Assembly: GCF_004137245.1 (NCBI RefSeq)
Contig: NZ_SDWS01000002.1
Location: forward strand, 372,001-436,000
Origin: Nocardioides glacieisoli
Lineage (GTDB): Bacteria; Actinomycetota; Actinomycetes; Propionibacteriales; Nocardioidaceae
Length of the DNA: 64,000 nt
Direction of reading: 5' to 3'
Shown here: positions 34,256 to 42,167 of the stretch, one piece after another
Layout: each line of letters opens with the position of its first letter
How positions within the stretch are numbered: the first letter of the stretch is position 1
Position numbers and translations under genes: made by a program
The notes under the pieces: generated by a model
Databases searched by the model: none
What the model saw: only the letters and a program-made list of their open reading frames with translations
Told to the model about the DNA's origin: nothing

Positions 34256-34624
34256 ATGACGCCGCCACACGAGCCCGAGGAAGAGGTCTACCGACCCCGC
34301 CTCATCCGCTCCTACACCATCACCGCAGGTCGCACGGCCACCAAGGTCGAGCTGGCCATGGAGGCGACCCTTCGTCTCCAGCCTGGTGTCGAGGCGCCCG
34401 TCCTCAGCTATCCCGCCGCGCAGGTTCTCGAGGTCTGCGACCGCCGTTCCGTCGCCGAGGTGTCGGCACTGACCAAGATGCCGATCGGCGTCACCCGGGT
34501 GCTGCTGGGTGACCTGATCGAGCAGGGCCTGATCCGCATCCAGGCCACCATCACCGACAACACGTCGACAGATGAGCGACTCGAGCTCATCGAAAGGACC
34601 CTCCGTGGACTTCGAAACTACTAA
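34256..34624 (+). CDS. cvnC: Conservon DUF742 protein CvnC
   Basis: The product has 122 residues of the DUF742 family: RPRLIRSYTITAGRT near residue 15, then a winged-helix-like region with VLEVCDRRSVAEVSAL and GVTRVLLGDLIEQGLI. Its fold suggests protein or DNA binding, and it is always found with CvnA, CvnB and CvnD. The 3' end overlaps the cvnD start by 20 nt. Confidence 0.93.
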   Translation: MTPPHEPEEEVYRPRLIRSYTITAGRTATKVELAMEATLRLQPGVEAPVLSYPAAQVLEVCDRRSVAEVSALTKMPIGVTRVLLGDLIEQGLIRIQATITDNTSTDERLELIERTLRGLRNY

Positions 34625-35201
34625 GGCTCAGCGAGCGGCTGCGTCGACGAAGATCGTCATTGCCGGCGGCTTCGGCGTCGGCAAGTCGACGCTGGTCGGC
34701 GCCGTCTCCGAGATCGACCCGCTGCGCACCGAGGCACTCGTCACCAACGAGTCCGAGGGCGTCGACGATCTCGCCGCCGTGCCCACCAAGGCCACCACCA
34801 CGGTCGCCATGGACTTCGGCCGCCTCACCCTGGCCGAGGACCTGGTCCTCTACCTCTTCGGCACGCCCGGGCAGCGCCGCTTCTGGTTCATGTGGGACGA
34901 CCTGTGCCGCGGCGCCATCGGCGCCATCGTGCTGGTCGACGTGGCCCGCCTCGACGAGTCCTTCTCGCCGCTGGACTACTTCGAGTCCAAGGGCATCCCG
35001 TTCATCGTCGCCGTCAACGAGTTCGACGGCGTGCCGCGCTACCCCGCCGAGGAGATCGCCGCGGCGCTGGCCCTGCCGGCCGAGGTCCCGATCATCAGCC
35101 TCGACGCCCGCGACCGCGAGCAGGCCAAGGGTGCGCTCGTGAAGATCACCGAATACGCCCTCACGCGACTGCGCGAGTCGCTCACCGCGAATGCGAACTG
35201 A
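34605..35201 (+). CDS. cvnD: Conservon GTPase CvnD
   Basis: The product has 198 residues from GTG 34605, chosen because AAAGGA ends 6 nt upstream and the length matches CvnD proteins; an in-frame ATG at 34572 is the alternative. Motifs are GGFGVGKST (P-loop), a T-rich switch region, FGTPGQRRF (G3 at the DxxG position is altered to TPG as in MglA-like GTPases) and VNEFDG (G4 variant of NKxD). It is an MglA/ATP-GTP-binding family protein acting with the Roadblock protein CvnB. Confidence 0.92.
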   Translation: MDFETTKAQRAAASTKIVIAGGFGVGKSTLVGAVSEIDPLRTEALVTNESEGVDDLAAVPTKATTTVAMDFGRLTLAEDLVLYLFGTPGQRRFWFMWDDLCRGAIGAIVLVDVARLDESFSPLDYFESKGIPFIVAVNEFDGVPRYPAEEIAAALALPAEVPIISLDARDREQAKGALVKITEYALTRLRESLTANAN

Positions 35202-35205
35202 CACC

Positions 35206-36021
35206 ATGACCCGACTGAATCGACGTCCCAGCACCCTGCGCGTTGCCGCGGCAGCGCTGTCCTCCGTGGCCCTGATGGCCACCCTCAGCGCCTGCGGTGG
35301 CGCCGCCAGCGGAAGCTCCGCCGAGAGCCTCACCGAGGTCTCGCTGGTCTTCAAGGGCGCGCTCACCGTCTGCACGGACAGCCCCTACGCCCCCTTCGTC
35401 TACGAGGAGAAGGGCAAGCTCGTCGGCTTCGACGTCGACCTGGCCAAGCAGGTCGCCGACGAGCTGAAGGTCGACCTCGACGTCATCGACGTCCCGTTCG
35501 ACGACATCACCTCGGGCACGTCGCTCAACACCGAGGTCTGCGACGTCGCGGTCTCGGCGATGACGATCACCGGAGAGCGGGCTCGCGTGCTCGACTTCTC
35601 CAGCCCCTACTTCGACGCCAAGCAGGCGCTCATCACGCCGCGTGGCTCGGGCCTCGACCAGCTGACGGAGCTCGCAGGTGCGCGGGTCGGCGTCCAGAAG
35701 GACACCACCGGCGAGACCTTCATGAGCGACTTTGCGCCGGCCACCGCCCAGGTGACGGCGTACGACGACGCAGCCGGCCTCCAGGCAGCGCTCGACGCCA
35801 GCGAGATCGACGCGGCGATGCTCGACAACACCGTCTCGAGCGAGTTCGTGGCGTCCAACGGCAAGCTCAAGCTCGCCCGCGAGTTCGACACCGGTGAGCA
35901 GTACGGCATGGCGGTGAAGAAGGACGGCAACATCCCGCTGCTGCGCACCATCAACAGCACCCTCGCGGAACTCCGCGAGGACGGCACCTACGACAAGATC
36001 TTCGACAAGTACTTCGGCTGA
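35206..36021 (+). CDS. Amino-acid-type ABC solute-binding lipoprotein
   Basis: The product has 271 residues. The signal peptide ends in a lipobox LSAC-G near residue 27. The rest is a bacterial family 3 binding protein (KGALTVCTDSPYAPFVYEEKG, GFDVDLAKQVADEL, ISxx-like FDDITSGTSLNTE, GVQKDTTGETFM). It should bind a polar amino acid or similar ligand outside the membrane. No permease or ATPase gene is adjacent. Instead it follows cvnD by 4 bp, so it is probably cotranscribed with the conservon and may present a ligand to the CvnA sensor; that is inference. ATG 35191 is a possible longer start. Confidence 0.88.
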   Translation: MTRLNRRPSTLRVAAAALSSVALMATLSACGGAASGSSAESLTEVSLVFKGALTVCTDSPYAPFVYEEKGKLVGFDVDLAKQVADELKVDLDVIDVPFDDITSGTSLNTEVCDVAVSAMTITGERARVLDFSSPYFDAKQALITPRGSGLDQLTELAGARVGVQKDTTGETFMSDFAPATAQVTAYDDAAGLQAALDASEIDAAMLDNTVSSEFVASNGKLKLAREFDTGEQYGMAVKKDGNIPLLRTINSTLAELREDGTYDKIFDKYFG

Positions 36022-36031
36022 TCCACAGCGC

Positions 36032-36063
36032 CACGACCCGGCAGGTCTTCCTGCCGGGTCGTG
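36032..36063. terminator. Strong bidirectional hairpin terminator
   Basis: A perfect 14-bp stem CACGACCCGGCAGG/CCTGCCGGGTCGTG with a TCTT loop lies between the convergent solute-binding protein and Ca2+/H+ antiporter genes. There is no T-run. It is the most stable hairpin of its kind in the window. Confidence 0.85.
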
Positions 36064-36079
36064 CTGCGTCCGCAGGTGG

Positions 36080-37219
36080 CTAGGGCGCGATGGTCAGGAA
36101 GAGGAACGCCGCCAGCAGCACCAGGTGCACGCCGCCCTGGAGCGGCTTGGCCCGTCCCGGGACCACGGTCAGGATCGCCACCGCGGAGGTGAGGAGCAGC
36201 AGCACGGTCTGCAGCTGGTTGAGCCCCAGCTTGAGCGGACCGTCGAGCCAGATGCTCGCGATCGCGATCGCCGGGATGGTGAGGCCGATGGAGGCCATCG
36301 CCGAACCCATGGCCAGGTTGAGGCTGACCTGCACCCGGTTGCGGGCCGCGGCCCGGACGGCCGCGATCGTCTCGGGCGCGAGGACGAGCAGGGCGATGAT
36401 GACGCCGACGACCGCAGGCGGGAAGCCCAGCGCCGCCACGCCCGACTCGATGGCGGGCGACTCGATCTTGGCCAGGCCGACCACGGCCACCAGCGAGACG
36501 ACCAGCAGGCCGAGGCTGGCGTAGGCCGCGCGGTTGGTGGGCGGGTCAGCGTGGCCGTCCTCGTCGAGGTCGACCGGCTCGTGCTCGAACGAGTCCCCTC
36601 CGCCGACCGAGGTCACCACCGGCGAGTGCTGCCCGTGGGTCACCGGCAGGAAGAAGTCGCGGTGCCGGATCGTCTGGGTGAAGACGAACATGCCGTAGAG
36701 CGCCAGCGACGCGATCGCGGCGAACGCCAGCTGGGCGCCGGTGAACTCCGGGCCCGGCTCCGAGGTCGTCACGGACGGGATCACCAGGCAGAGCACGGCC
36801 AGCGAGATGACCGTTGCCAGCGCGGCGCCCGTGCCCTCGGGGTTGAACACGGCCAGGTGGTGCTTGAGCGCGCCGACCAGCAGCGAGATCCCGACGATGC
36901 CGTTGACGGTGATCATCACCGCGGCGAACACCGTGTCGCGGGCCAGGCCCGAGGCGTCCTTGTCCGCGGTGATCATCAGGGTCACGATCAGGCCGACCTC
37001 GATGATCGTGACGGCGACGGCGAGGAGGAGCGAGCCGTAGGGCTCACCCACGCGGTGGGCGACGACCTCGGCGTGGTGGACGGCCGCCAGGACGGCACCG
37101 ACCAGCAGGAGCGCGAGCGCGCCGAGCACGACGGCGCTCTCGGGGTGCAGGAACCAGGCGGGCACCAGCGCCACGAGGGCGAGGAGGGGGGCGACGGTCG
37201 TCCACGATGGCCTGTTCAC
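36080..37219 (-). CDS. Ca2+(cation)/H+ antiporter, ChaA-like
   Basis: The product has 379 residues and about eleven transmembrane helices. Two alpha repeats of the cation/Ca2+ exchanger superfamily are visible: AVTIIEVGLIVTLM near residue 90 and LLVLAPETIAAVRAAARNRVQVSLNLAMGSAMASIGLTIP (glutamate near 283), together with a soluble His/Asp-rich loop (around 200-230) that could bind metal. It probably exports Ca2+ or Na+/K+ in exchange for protons. The start is GTG 37219, 7 nt after TAGGGT. Confidence 0.88.
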   Translation of the reverse strand: MNRPSWTTVAPLLALVALVPAWFLHPESAVVLGALALLLVGAVLAAVHHAEVVAHRVGEPYGSLLLAVAVTIIEVGLIVTLMITADKDASGLARDTVFAAVMITVNGIVGISLLVGALKHHLAVFNPEGTGAALATVISLAVLCLVIPSVTTSEPGPEFTGAQLAFAAIASLALYGMFVFTQTIRHRDFFLPVTHGQHSPVVTSVGGGDSFEHEPVDLDEDGHADPPTNRAAYASLGLLVVSLVAVVGLAKIESPAIESGVAALGFPPAVVGVIIALLVLAPETIAAVRAAARNRVQVSLNLAMGSAMASIGLTIPAIAIASIWLDGPLKLGLNQLQTVLLLLTSAVAILTVVPGRAKPLQGGVHLVLLAAFLFLTIAP

Positions 37220-37226
37220 ACGGCCA

Positions 37227-37232
37227 ACCCTA
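37227..37232 (-). promoter_or_regulatory. -10 hexamer TAGGGT of the antiporter gene
   Basis: TAGGGT ends 7 nt before GTG 37219, consistent with a leaderless or near-leaderless transcript. Confidence 0.45.
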
Positions 37233-37255
37233 GGGGCCGATCCTGAACCGACTTC

Positions 37256-38266
37256 TCAGTTCTCAGGCGTGGTCAGCTTCTCCAGCCGCGCGCGCAGGAG
37301 GGGTACGCGATGGCTGTTGCCCTCGAGCGTGACGTACTGCTCGCCGAAGATCGCGAGCAACGCGTCGTCGAGGCGGCGTACGGCCCCGGCGGGGTAGCGG
37401 TAGCCCATCCGGCGGATCACCGCGTCGGCGTCGACGGAGGTGAGCAGGTCGGCGAGGTCGTCGATCGTGTCGATGCCGAGCTCGGTCAGCAGCCCGGCGA
37501 TCCAGTCGTAGTGGTCGGTGTGCGACCAGCCGGCGTCGCTGTAGTGGCCGGCGAGGAACGTCGCGAGGTCCTGGCCGGCGATCTGCCCGCCCTCCGCGTC
37601 GGTCGCGCTGCCGGGTGCCGCCGCCTGGATCCGCTCGCGGATGGTCGCGAACTCGCGGTCGGCGAGCTCGATCAGGCCGGCGGCCAGGGTGAAGCGACGG
37701 TCGAGGTCGGGCGCTGCGTCCTCGGGGACGTTGCCCTTGTAGCGGATGTCGTGCTCGAACTCCGCCCACGCGTGCTGCAGCACGGTCCGCACCTGGACGC
37801 TGGCCCGGTGTCCCTCGAGCGTCGGGAGCCCGGCACCGGGGAGGGTCTCGACCAGCAGGTGCCGGCTGGCGTAGCCGAAGCGACCCGAGCGCGCGGTCTC
37901 CTCGCCGAGGTCGCGGTCGTCGAGGATGGCGAGCTCGTCGTCGAGGACCTCCGCGACCGCCGCCACGTCGCTGTGGACGTAGGTGATCACGCGCACGCCG
38001 ATGAGGTCGGTGATCTGCTCGAGCGGGTCGGGGAAGAGGGGTACGCCGCCCGCGGTCCGGTTGGCCTTCTCGGCGAACGACGCGACGCTCTTCGTACGCC
38101 CCGTGACGCTGAGGTAGTCGATGCCGGCGTCGTCGAGGAGCACCTGGATGAGCTCGACGTAGGCCCGGGTGGCGGAGGCGAGCTGCGGCTGGCGCGCGGC
38201 ATAGGCGCGTACGGCCTGGCGCACCGGCTCCGTCCCGGCCCTGCCCTCGGCCTCGTCCTCGCTCAT
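37256..38266 (-). CDS. RelA/SpoT-domain nucleotidyltransferase
   Basis: The product has 336 residues. Residues 40-190 form a RelA/SpoT-type (p)ppGpp synthetase domain: TGRTKSVASFAEKANR near the substrate-binding position, DLIGVRVITY, and a VQVRTVLQHAWAEFEHDIRYKG segment. No HD hydrolase, TGS or ACT domain is present, so it is a small-alarmone-synthetase-like protein. The C-terminal 120 residues form a helical domain of unknown role. It may make (p)ppGpp or a related nucleotide; toxic SAS variants also have this layout, but no antitoxin-like gene is adjacent. Confidence 0.85.
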   Translation of the reverse strand: MSEDEAEGRAGTEPVRQAVRAYAARQPQLASATRAYVELIQVLLDDAGIDYLSVTGRTKSVASFAEKANRTAGGVPLFPDPLEQITDLIGVRVITYVHSDVAAVAEVLDDELAILDDRDLGEETARSGRFGYASRHLLVETLPGAGLPTLEGHRASVQVRTVLQHAWAEFEHDIRYKGNVPEDAAPDLDRRFTLAAGLIELADREFATIRERIQAAAPGSATDAEGGQIAGQDLATFLAGHYSDAGWSHTDHYDWIAGLLTELGIDTIDDLADLLTSVDADAVIRRMGYRYPAGAVRRLDDALLAIFGEQYVTLEGNSHRVPLLRARLEKLTTPEN

Positions 38267-38362
38267 GCGCGCAGCCTGCCAGACGCGAGGGTCGGCCCAC
38301 CACGTGCCCGAGCGACGCGCCTGACGGGGGAGCGGAGTCGGCGTGGCTATCGTCGGACCACC

Positions 38363-38944
38363 ATGACTACTCGGACGACCACCCGGACCACCGCCGCGAG
38401 GACCAGCCCTGTGGCTGCACTCGCCCTCGCCCTCTCCTTCGGCCTCGTCGCGTGCACGGGCGACGACGGCGGCGACACCGCGACCGACCCGGACGCGTCG
38501 AGCAGCACGCCCAGCCCGACGGAGGACGCCTCGACCCCCTCCCCGAGCGAGCCGGCTCCCGACCCGGGAACGGCCGAGACGATCGAGGTCATCGGCTCCG
38601 CCGGCGTCACGCAGGCGACGATGGTCCACGCGACCGAGGTCGGCGGGTCCGCCTCGACGCTCGCCTTCGTCCTCGACACAGACCAGGCGGTCAACGACTT
38701 CGCCGGCCAGTTCGACCCGTCCTTCGAGGGACCGCTCGGTGCCGCGATCGGCGCCGAGGCCGGACTGGCTCCCGACGCGACGCCCTACGCCGCGACGGTG
38801 GCGGTGGGCTGCGAGGCGCCGCGCTCCGTCGCGATCGACGCCGGGGAGGCTGGTTTCGAGGTCGTGCCGAAGCTGCCCAGGAGCAGCATCCAGTGCCTGG
38901 CGCCGATGACCTACGTGGTCGTCTTTACCGTCCCGGACGCCTGA
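38363..38944 (+). CDS. Hypothetical lipoprotein
   Basis: The product has 193 residues. A signal peptide ends in lipobox LVAC-T near residue 31. A Thr/Ser/Pro-rich acidic linker follows, then a compact domain of about 120 residues with two cysteines (near 154 and 182) that probably form a disulfide. I do not recognise the family. ATG 38363 lies 9 nt after a TATCGT hexamer. Confidence 0.7.
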   Translation: MTTRTTTRTTAARTSPVAALALALSFGLVACTGDDGGDTATDPDASSSTPSPTEDASTPSPSEPAPDPGTAETIEVIGSAGVTQATMVHATEVGGSASTLAFVLDTDQAVNDFAGQFDPSFEGPLGAAIGAEAGLAPDATPYAATVAVGCEAPRSVAIDAGEAGFEVVPKLPRSSIQCLAPMTYVVVFTVPDA

Positions 38945-38975
38945 GGGGCCCCGGTCGCTGGGAGGTGCCGGCCGG

Positions 38976-40391
38976 TCAGGTCGGCGGCGGCGTCGTCGGG
39001 GGAGCAGTGGTGGGCGGCACCGTGGGCGTGGGCGTCGGGGTCGGCGTGGGGACCGGGACCAGGTTCACGACCGGCGGCAGCTCACCGGCGTACATCAGTC
39101 CGAAGCCGTTGGCGACCTTGCGCTCCCCGCCGTCGGACGGCTCGTTGACCACGCCCATCGCGCCGGTGCCGTTGCGGGTGTACATCGCCGACGACCCGCC
39201 GCCGTCGAGGTTGATGGCGTTCTCGACGCCGAGCGCGGTCATGAAGTCGGCGAGCTCGACCATCGTGTAGCCACGGCTGGTCGCCGAGCGGCCGTCGACC
39301 ACGAGGATGTAGAGGCGCCGGTTGTCGATGTCGATGCCGACCGCGGTGCGGGGGTGGGCGATCGTGTTGTTGATGACGGTCTTCACGCCGTTGACGATCA
39401 GCGGCCGGTCGCCGCTGATCGCGGCCGTGGGGCGGCCGCCCTCGACCCGCTTGGCGAGGGTGACCTTCTGGCCCTTCTTCAGCGACTTGAGCTCGGCCGC
39501 GGCGCGGCCGGCGCCGATGATCACGCGGTCCTTCGAGCGGATCTTGAGGCCGTTGGACAGCGTCGGCTTGTTGGACACGACGCGGTTCTTGCGGAGCACG
39601 ATCTCGCGGGCGCGCTTCTTGCCGTCGGTCACCAGGTAGCCCTTGGTGCGGTTGAACTCGTGGGTGAAGATGCCGACCCGGCCCTTCGGGATGCGCGGGT
39701 GGTTGAAGCCGTTGACGATCAGGCCGGGCTTCTGGCGGATCCGGTACTGGATGCTGAGCGGGCTGACGTGCGGGCCCGACGAGTCGAACCACAGGGTCGA
39801 GTTCACGCCCGGGATCCAGCCGTCGCGCGACCCGGTGAGGATCCCCTCGGCCGGGTCGACGGTCACGCCCATCGGCGCGTCGGTGCGGCCGATGTCGAAG
39901 AAGTCGCCGTTGACGGCGGTCAGCGCGTTGCCCCACCGGCCGAGCTGGCTGACGGTGCGACGGGTGGTGACGAAGCTGGGCGTCAGCGGCCCGAAGCTGA
40001 GGTTGGGGGCGTCGAGGTTGACGGTCACCAGGTTGATCTTCACCTGGCCGACCGGCTGGCGGCCGTCGACCTGGTCCCACTCGCGCAGCGTGACGCCGGG
40101 CGCGATCTCGTACGCCGTCTCGTTGGCGACCACCGCGGCGCGCCCGCGGAGGTTGACCGGCGGGCCGACGACGACGCCCGGCTTGCCGTCCGAGGTCTGG
40201 TTGCGCCCGCGGTAGCCGTTGCTGCTCGTCGAGCCGAAGCCCTCGCGGGCCGAGGCGCCGTCGCGGTCGGTCGCGACCGAGGGGCCGACACCCGAGCCGA
40301 TGGCGAGGCCCGCGACGAGCACGCCGGCGGTCGCGAACGTCAGGGCAGGGCGGCGAGGAAGGAGAGGCACGCGTTCCAGAGTAAAGGACAC
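38976..40391 (-). CDS. Phosphodiester glycosidase (NAGPA-domain) family exoprotein
   Basis: The product has up to 471 residues. A signal peptide covers about residues 1-35. The C-terminal two thirds carry the NAGPA/phosphodiester glycosidase domain: AVNGDFFDIG, the AHPRTAVGIDIDNRRLYILVVDG segment, and AINLDGGGSSAMY (catalytic-type DGGGSS). The final 40 residues are a proline/threonine tail, PTPTPTP-like, probably a cell-wall linker. It would cleave sugar phosphodiester bonds in extracellular polymers. The start could be GTG 40391 or GTG 40370; neither has a strong ribosome site. Confidence 0.85.
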   Translation of the reverse strand: MSFTLERVPLLPRRPALTFATAGVLVAGLAIGSGVGPSVATDRDGASAREGFGSTSSNGYRGRNQTSDGKPGVVVGPPVNLRGRAAVVANETAYEIAPGVTLREWDQVDGRQPVGQVKINLVTVNLDAPNLSFGPLTPSFVTTRRTVSQLGRWGNALTAVNGDFFDIGRTDAPMGVTVDPAEGILTGSRDGWIPGVNSTLWFDSSGPHVSPLSIQYRIRQKPGLIVNGFNHPRIPKGRVGIFTHEFNRTKGYLVTDGKKRAREIVLRKNRVVSNKPTLSNGLKIRSKDRVIIGAGRAAAELKSLKKGQKVTLAKRVEGGRPTAAISGDRPLIVNGVKTVINNTIAHPRTAVGIDIDNRRLYILVVDGRSATSRGYTMVELADFMTALGVENAINLDGGGSSAMYTRNGTGAMGVVNEPSDGGERKVANGFGLMYAGELPPVVNLVPVPTPTPTPTPTVPPTTAPPTTPPPT

Positions 40392-40448
40392 TGTGGGACT
40401 GGTGTGAAAATTGGGGTCAGCGATCGTCGCCGGCCGTCTCCGCCGCCC

Positions 40449-40454
40449 TAGGCT
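40449..40454 (+). promoter_or_regulatory. -10 hexamer TAGGCT of leaderless methyltransferase gene
   Basis: TAGGCT ends 6 nt before ATG 40461. Confidence 0.5.
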
Positions 40455-40460
40455 GCCGAC

Positions 40461-41618
40461 ATGCCCGCCGAGCCCTGGAACACCTTCCACGCCGGCGACA
40501 ACCTCGACGTCCTGCCGCGGCTCGCGCCCGGCTCGGTCGACCTCGTCTACACCGATCCGCCCTACAACACCGGCAACGACTTCGCGTACGCCGACCGCTT
40601 CCGCGACCACGCGGCCTGGACGGCCATGATGCGGCCGCGGCTGGTGGCGGTCCGCGAGGTGCTTGCGCCGCACGGCGCCATCTTCGTGAGCATCGACGAC
40701 AACGAGGCGGCCCACCTGCGGCTGCTGATGGACGAGGTCTTCGGCGAGGCGAACTTCCTCGCGCAGATCGTGGTCAACCTCAACCCGAAGGGGCGCCAGC
40801 TCGGCCGCGGGTTCGCGACGAGCCACGAGTACGTGCTGGCGTACGCCCGACACCTCCCGTCGTGCGTCGTCGAGGGCAGCTCGACCGAGGCCGTCGACGA
40901 GGGCGACTTCCCGCTGACCGCGCCGGACGGGCGGCGCTTCCGCTACCTGCCGCTGCGCAACACCAACAAGAAGTTCAACCCGATCACCGCGCCGACGCTG
41001 CACTTCGAGCTCTACGGCGACCCGGTGTCCGGCCGCGTCGCGACCACGCCGTTCGACGGCAGCCGCGCGCTGACGCCGGTCTTCGGCGACGGCCGTCCGG
41101 CGGTCTGGCGGTGGTCGAGGCCGAAGGTCGACGAGCAGCCCGACGACCTCGAGTGCCGGGTCATCCGGGGACGCACGGGCGAGCGGGCCGACATCTTCCA
41201 GCGCGACTGGCTCGAGCGCGAGGGCGGACGCCGCAAGAAGCTGCGGACCATCTGGCTGGCCGAGGAGATCGGCTCGACCGACACCGCCGTCGCCGAGCTC
41301 AAGGCACTCGTCGGGCACGTCTTCGAGTCACCGAAGCCGACCGGGCTGGTCCGCCGCATCCTCTCCACGGTGCCCAGCGACGCGGTCGTGCTCGATCCGT
41401 TCGCCGGCAGCGGCACCACCGGCCACGCGGTCGCCCTCGCCAACGTCGCCGACGGCGGCAGCCGCCGCTGCATCAGCATCAACTCAACCGAGCCGACCCG
41501 GGTGGGCTCCAACGCCCACCTCGCCGGCCTCGCCACGGTCGCCGACATCACCCGCGCCCGTCTGTCGGCCGTCGCGGCGCAGGTCGGCGGGGGGCTGGAG
41601 GAACCTCTCGGTGGTTGA
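40461..41618 (+). CDS. Type III-like DNA methyltransferase (orphan)
   Basis: The product has 385 residues. The catalytic motif D32-P-P-Y precedes the SAM motif F314-A-G-S-G-T-T-G, which is the beta-class order used by Mod subunits of type III systems and by some solitary methyltransferases. It would methylate adenine N6 or cytosine N4. It is shorter than typical Mod proteins (more than 550 residues), so the target recognition part is small. No Res helicase/nuclease is adjacent. The last codons and the TGA stop come from a dispersed repeat element (copy C), so the C-terminus may have been trimmed by that insertion. Confidence 0.87.
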   Translation: MPAEPWNTFHAGDNLDVLPRLAPGSVDLVYTDPPYNTGNDFAYADRFRDHAAWTAMMRPRLVAVREVLAPHGAIFVSIDDNEAAHLRLLMDEVFGEANFLAQIVVNLNPKGRQLGRGFATSHEYVLAYARHLPSCVVEGSSTEAVDEGDFPLTAPDGRRFRYLPLRNTNKKFNPITAPTLHFELYGDPVSGRVATTPFDGSRALTPVFGDGRPAVWRWSRPKVDEQPDDLECRVIRGRTGERADIFQRDWLEREGGRRKKLRTIWLAEEIGSTDTAVAELKALVGHVFESPKPTGLVRRILSTVPSDAVVLDPFAGSGTTGHAVALANVADGGSRRCISINSTEPTRVGSNAHLAGLATVADITRARLSAVAAQVGGGLEEPLGG

Positions 41619-41646
41619 GGTGCGAGCGCAGCGAGCCTCGAAACCC
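41609..41646 (+). repeat. Dispersed 38-bp element, copy C
   Basis: A full copy in the TCGGTGGTTGAGGTGC orientation. Its GGTTGA supplies the stop codon of the methyltransferase gene. Confidence 0.85.
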
Positions 41647-41708
41647 AGTCATCCACAGACGCCGCCGACCCTCTCGCAGGTCGCCCCGCAGCGGACCACG
41701 ATGAGGCC

Positions 41709-42014
41709 ATGCCCTTCGTCTACATGCTTCGCTGCTCGGACGGGTCGTACTACGTCGGGAGCACACGCAGCCTCGAGCTGAGGTTGTTCCAGCACAATTC
41801 CGACAAGGACGGAAGCGCGTACACCCGCACCCGCAGGCCGGTCACGCTCGTGTGGCAGGCCGAGGTCGAGAACGTCGGCCTGGCCTTCTCGCTCGAGAAG
41901 CAGATCCAGGGTTGGGGACGTAAGAAGCGCGAGGCGTTGATCAGAGGCGACTTCGAGCTGTTGCCCGAGCTGTCGTCCAGGCGTGGTGGCAAGCCGCGAC
42001 CCCTCGAGGACTGA
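41709..42014 (+). CDS. GIY-YIG nuclease family protein
   Basis: The product has 101 residues. It shows the UvrC/Slx1-type GIY-YIG pattern: VYMLRCSDGSYYVGST near the start, RLFQHN, a RTRRPVTLVW strand and the SLEKQIQGWGRKKREALI helix with its catalytic-type glutamate. Such small stand-alone proteins are predicted structure-specific nucleases. The 5' gap contains repeat copy C and the 3' gap contains copies D and E, so the gene is bracketed by the same element. Confidence 0.88.
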   Translation: MPFVYMLRCSDGSYYVGSTRSLELRLFQHNSDKDGSAYTRTRRPVTLVWQAEVENVGLAFSLEKQIQGWGRKKREALIRGDFELLPELSSRRGGKPRPLED

Positions 42015-42031
42015 GGTCTGACCACGTCTCC

Positions 42032-42069
42032 TCGGTGGTTGACGTGCGAGCGCAGCGAGCCTCGAAACT
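42032..42069 (+). repeat. Dispersed 38-bp element, copy D
   Basis: Copy in the same orientation as copy C, with one G-to-C change (GTTGACGTGC). Together with copy E on the other strand it forms a large inverted pair. Confidence 0.8.
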
Positions 42070-42092
42070 ACGGCACGCTGCCTCTGCTAGTC

Positions 42093-42137
42093 GGTTTCGA
42101 GGCTCGTCGCTAGCGCTCCTCGCACCTCAACCAGCGA
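42093..42137 (-). repeat. Dispersed element, copy E (variant with longer centre)
   Basis: The ends match the family, but the centre reads CTCGTCGCTAGCGCTCCTCG instead of the shorter palindrome, making this a 45-bp subtype. It is inverted relative to copy D, 23 bp away. Confidence 0.75.
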
Positions 42138-42167
42138 ATGGCTGGCGCTCGCGGGCTACTCGACCAC

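Noticed and set aside
41709..42014. GIY-YIG gene as a homing endonuclease or insertion element together with its flanking repeats
   Set aside because: The flanking 38-bp copies also occur far away without any nuclease gene, and the protein is the common small UvrC/Slx1-like type; no terminal structure links the repeats to the gene.
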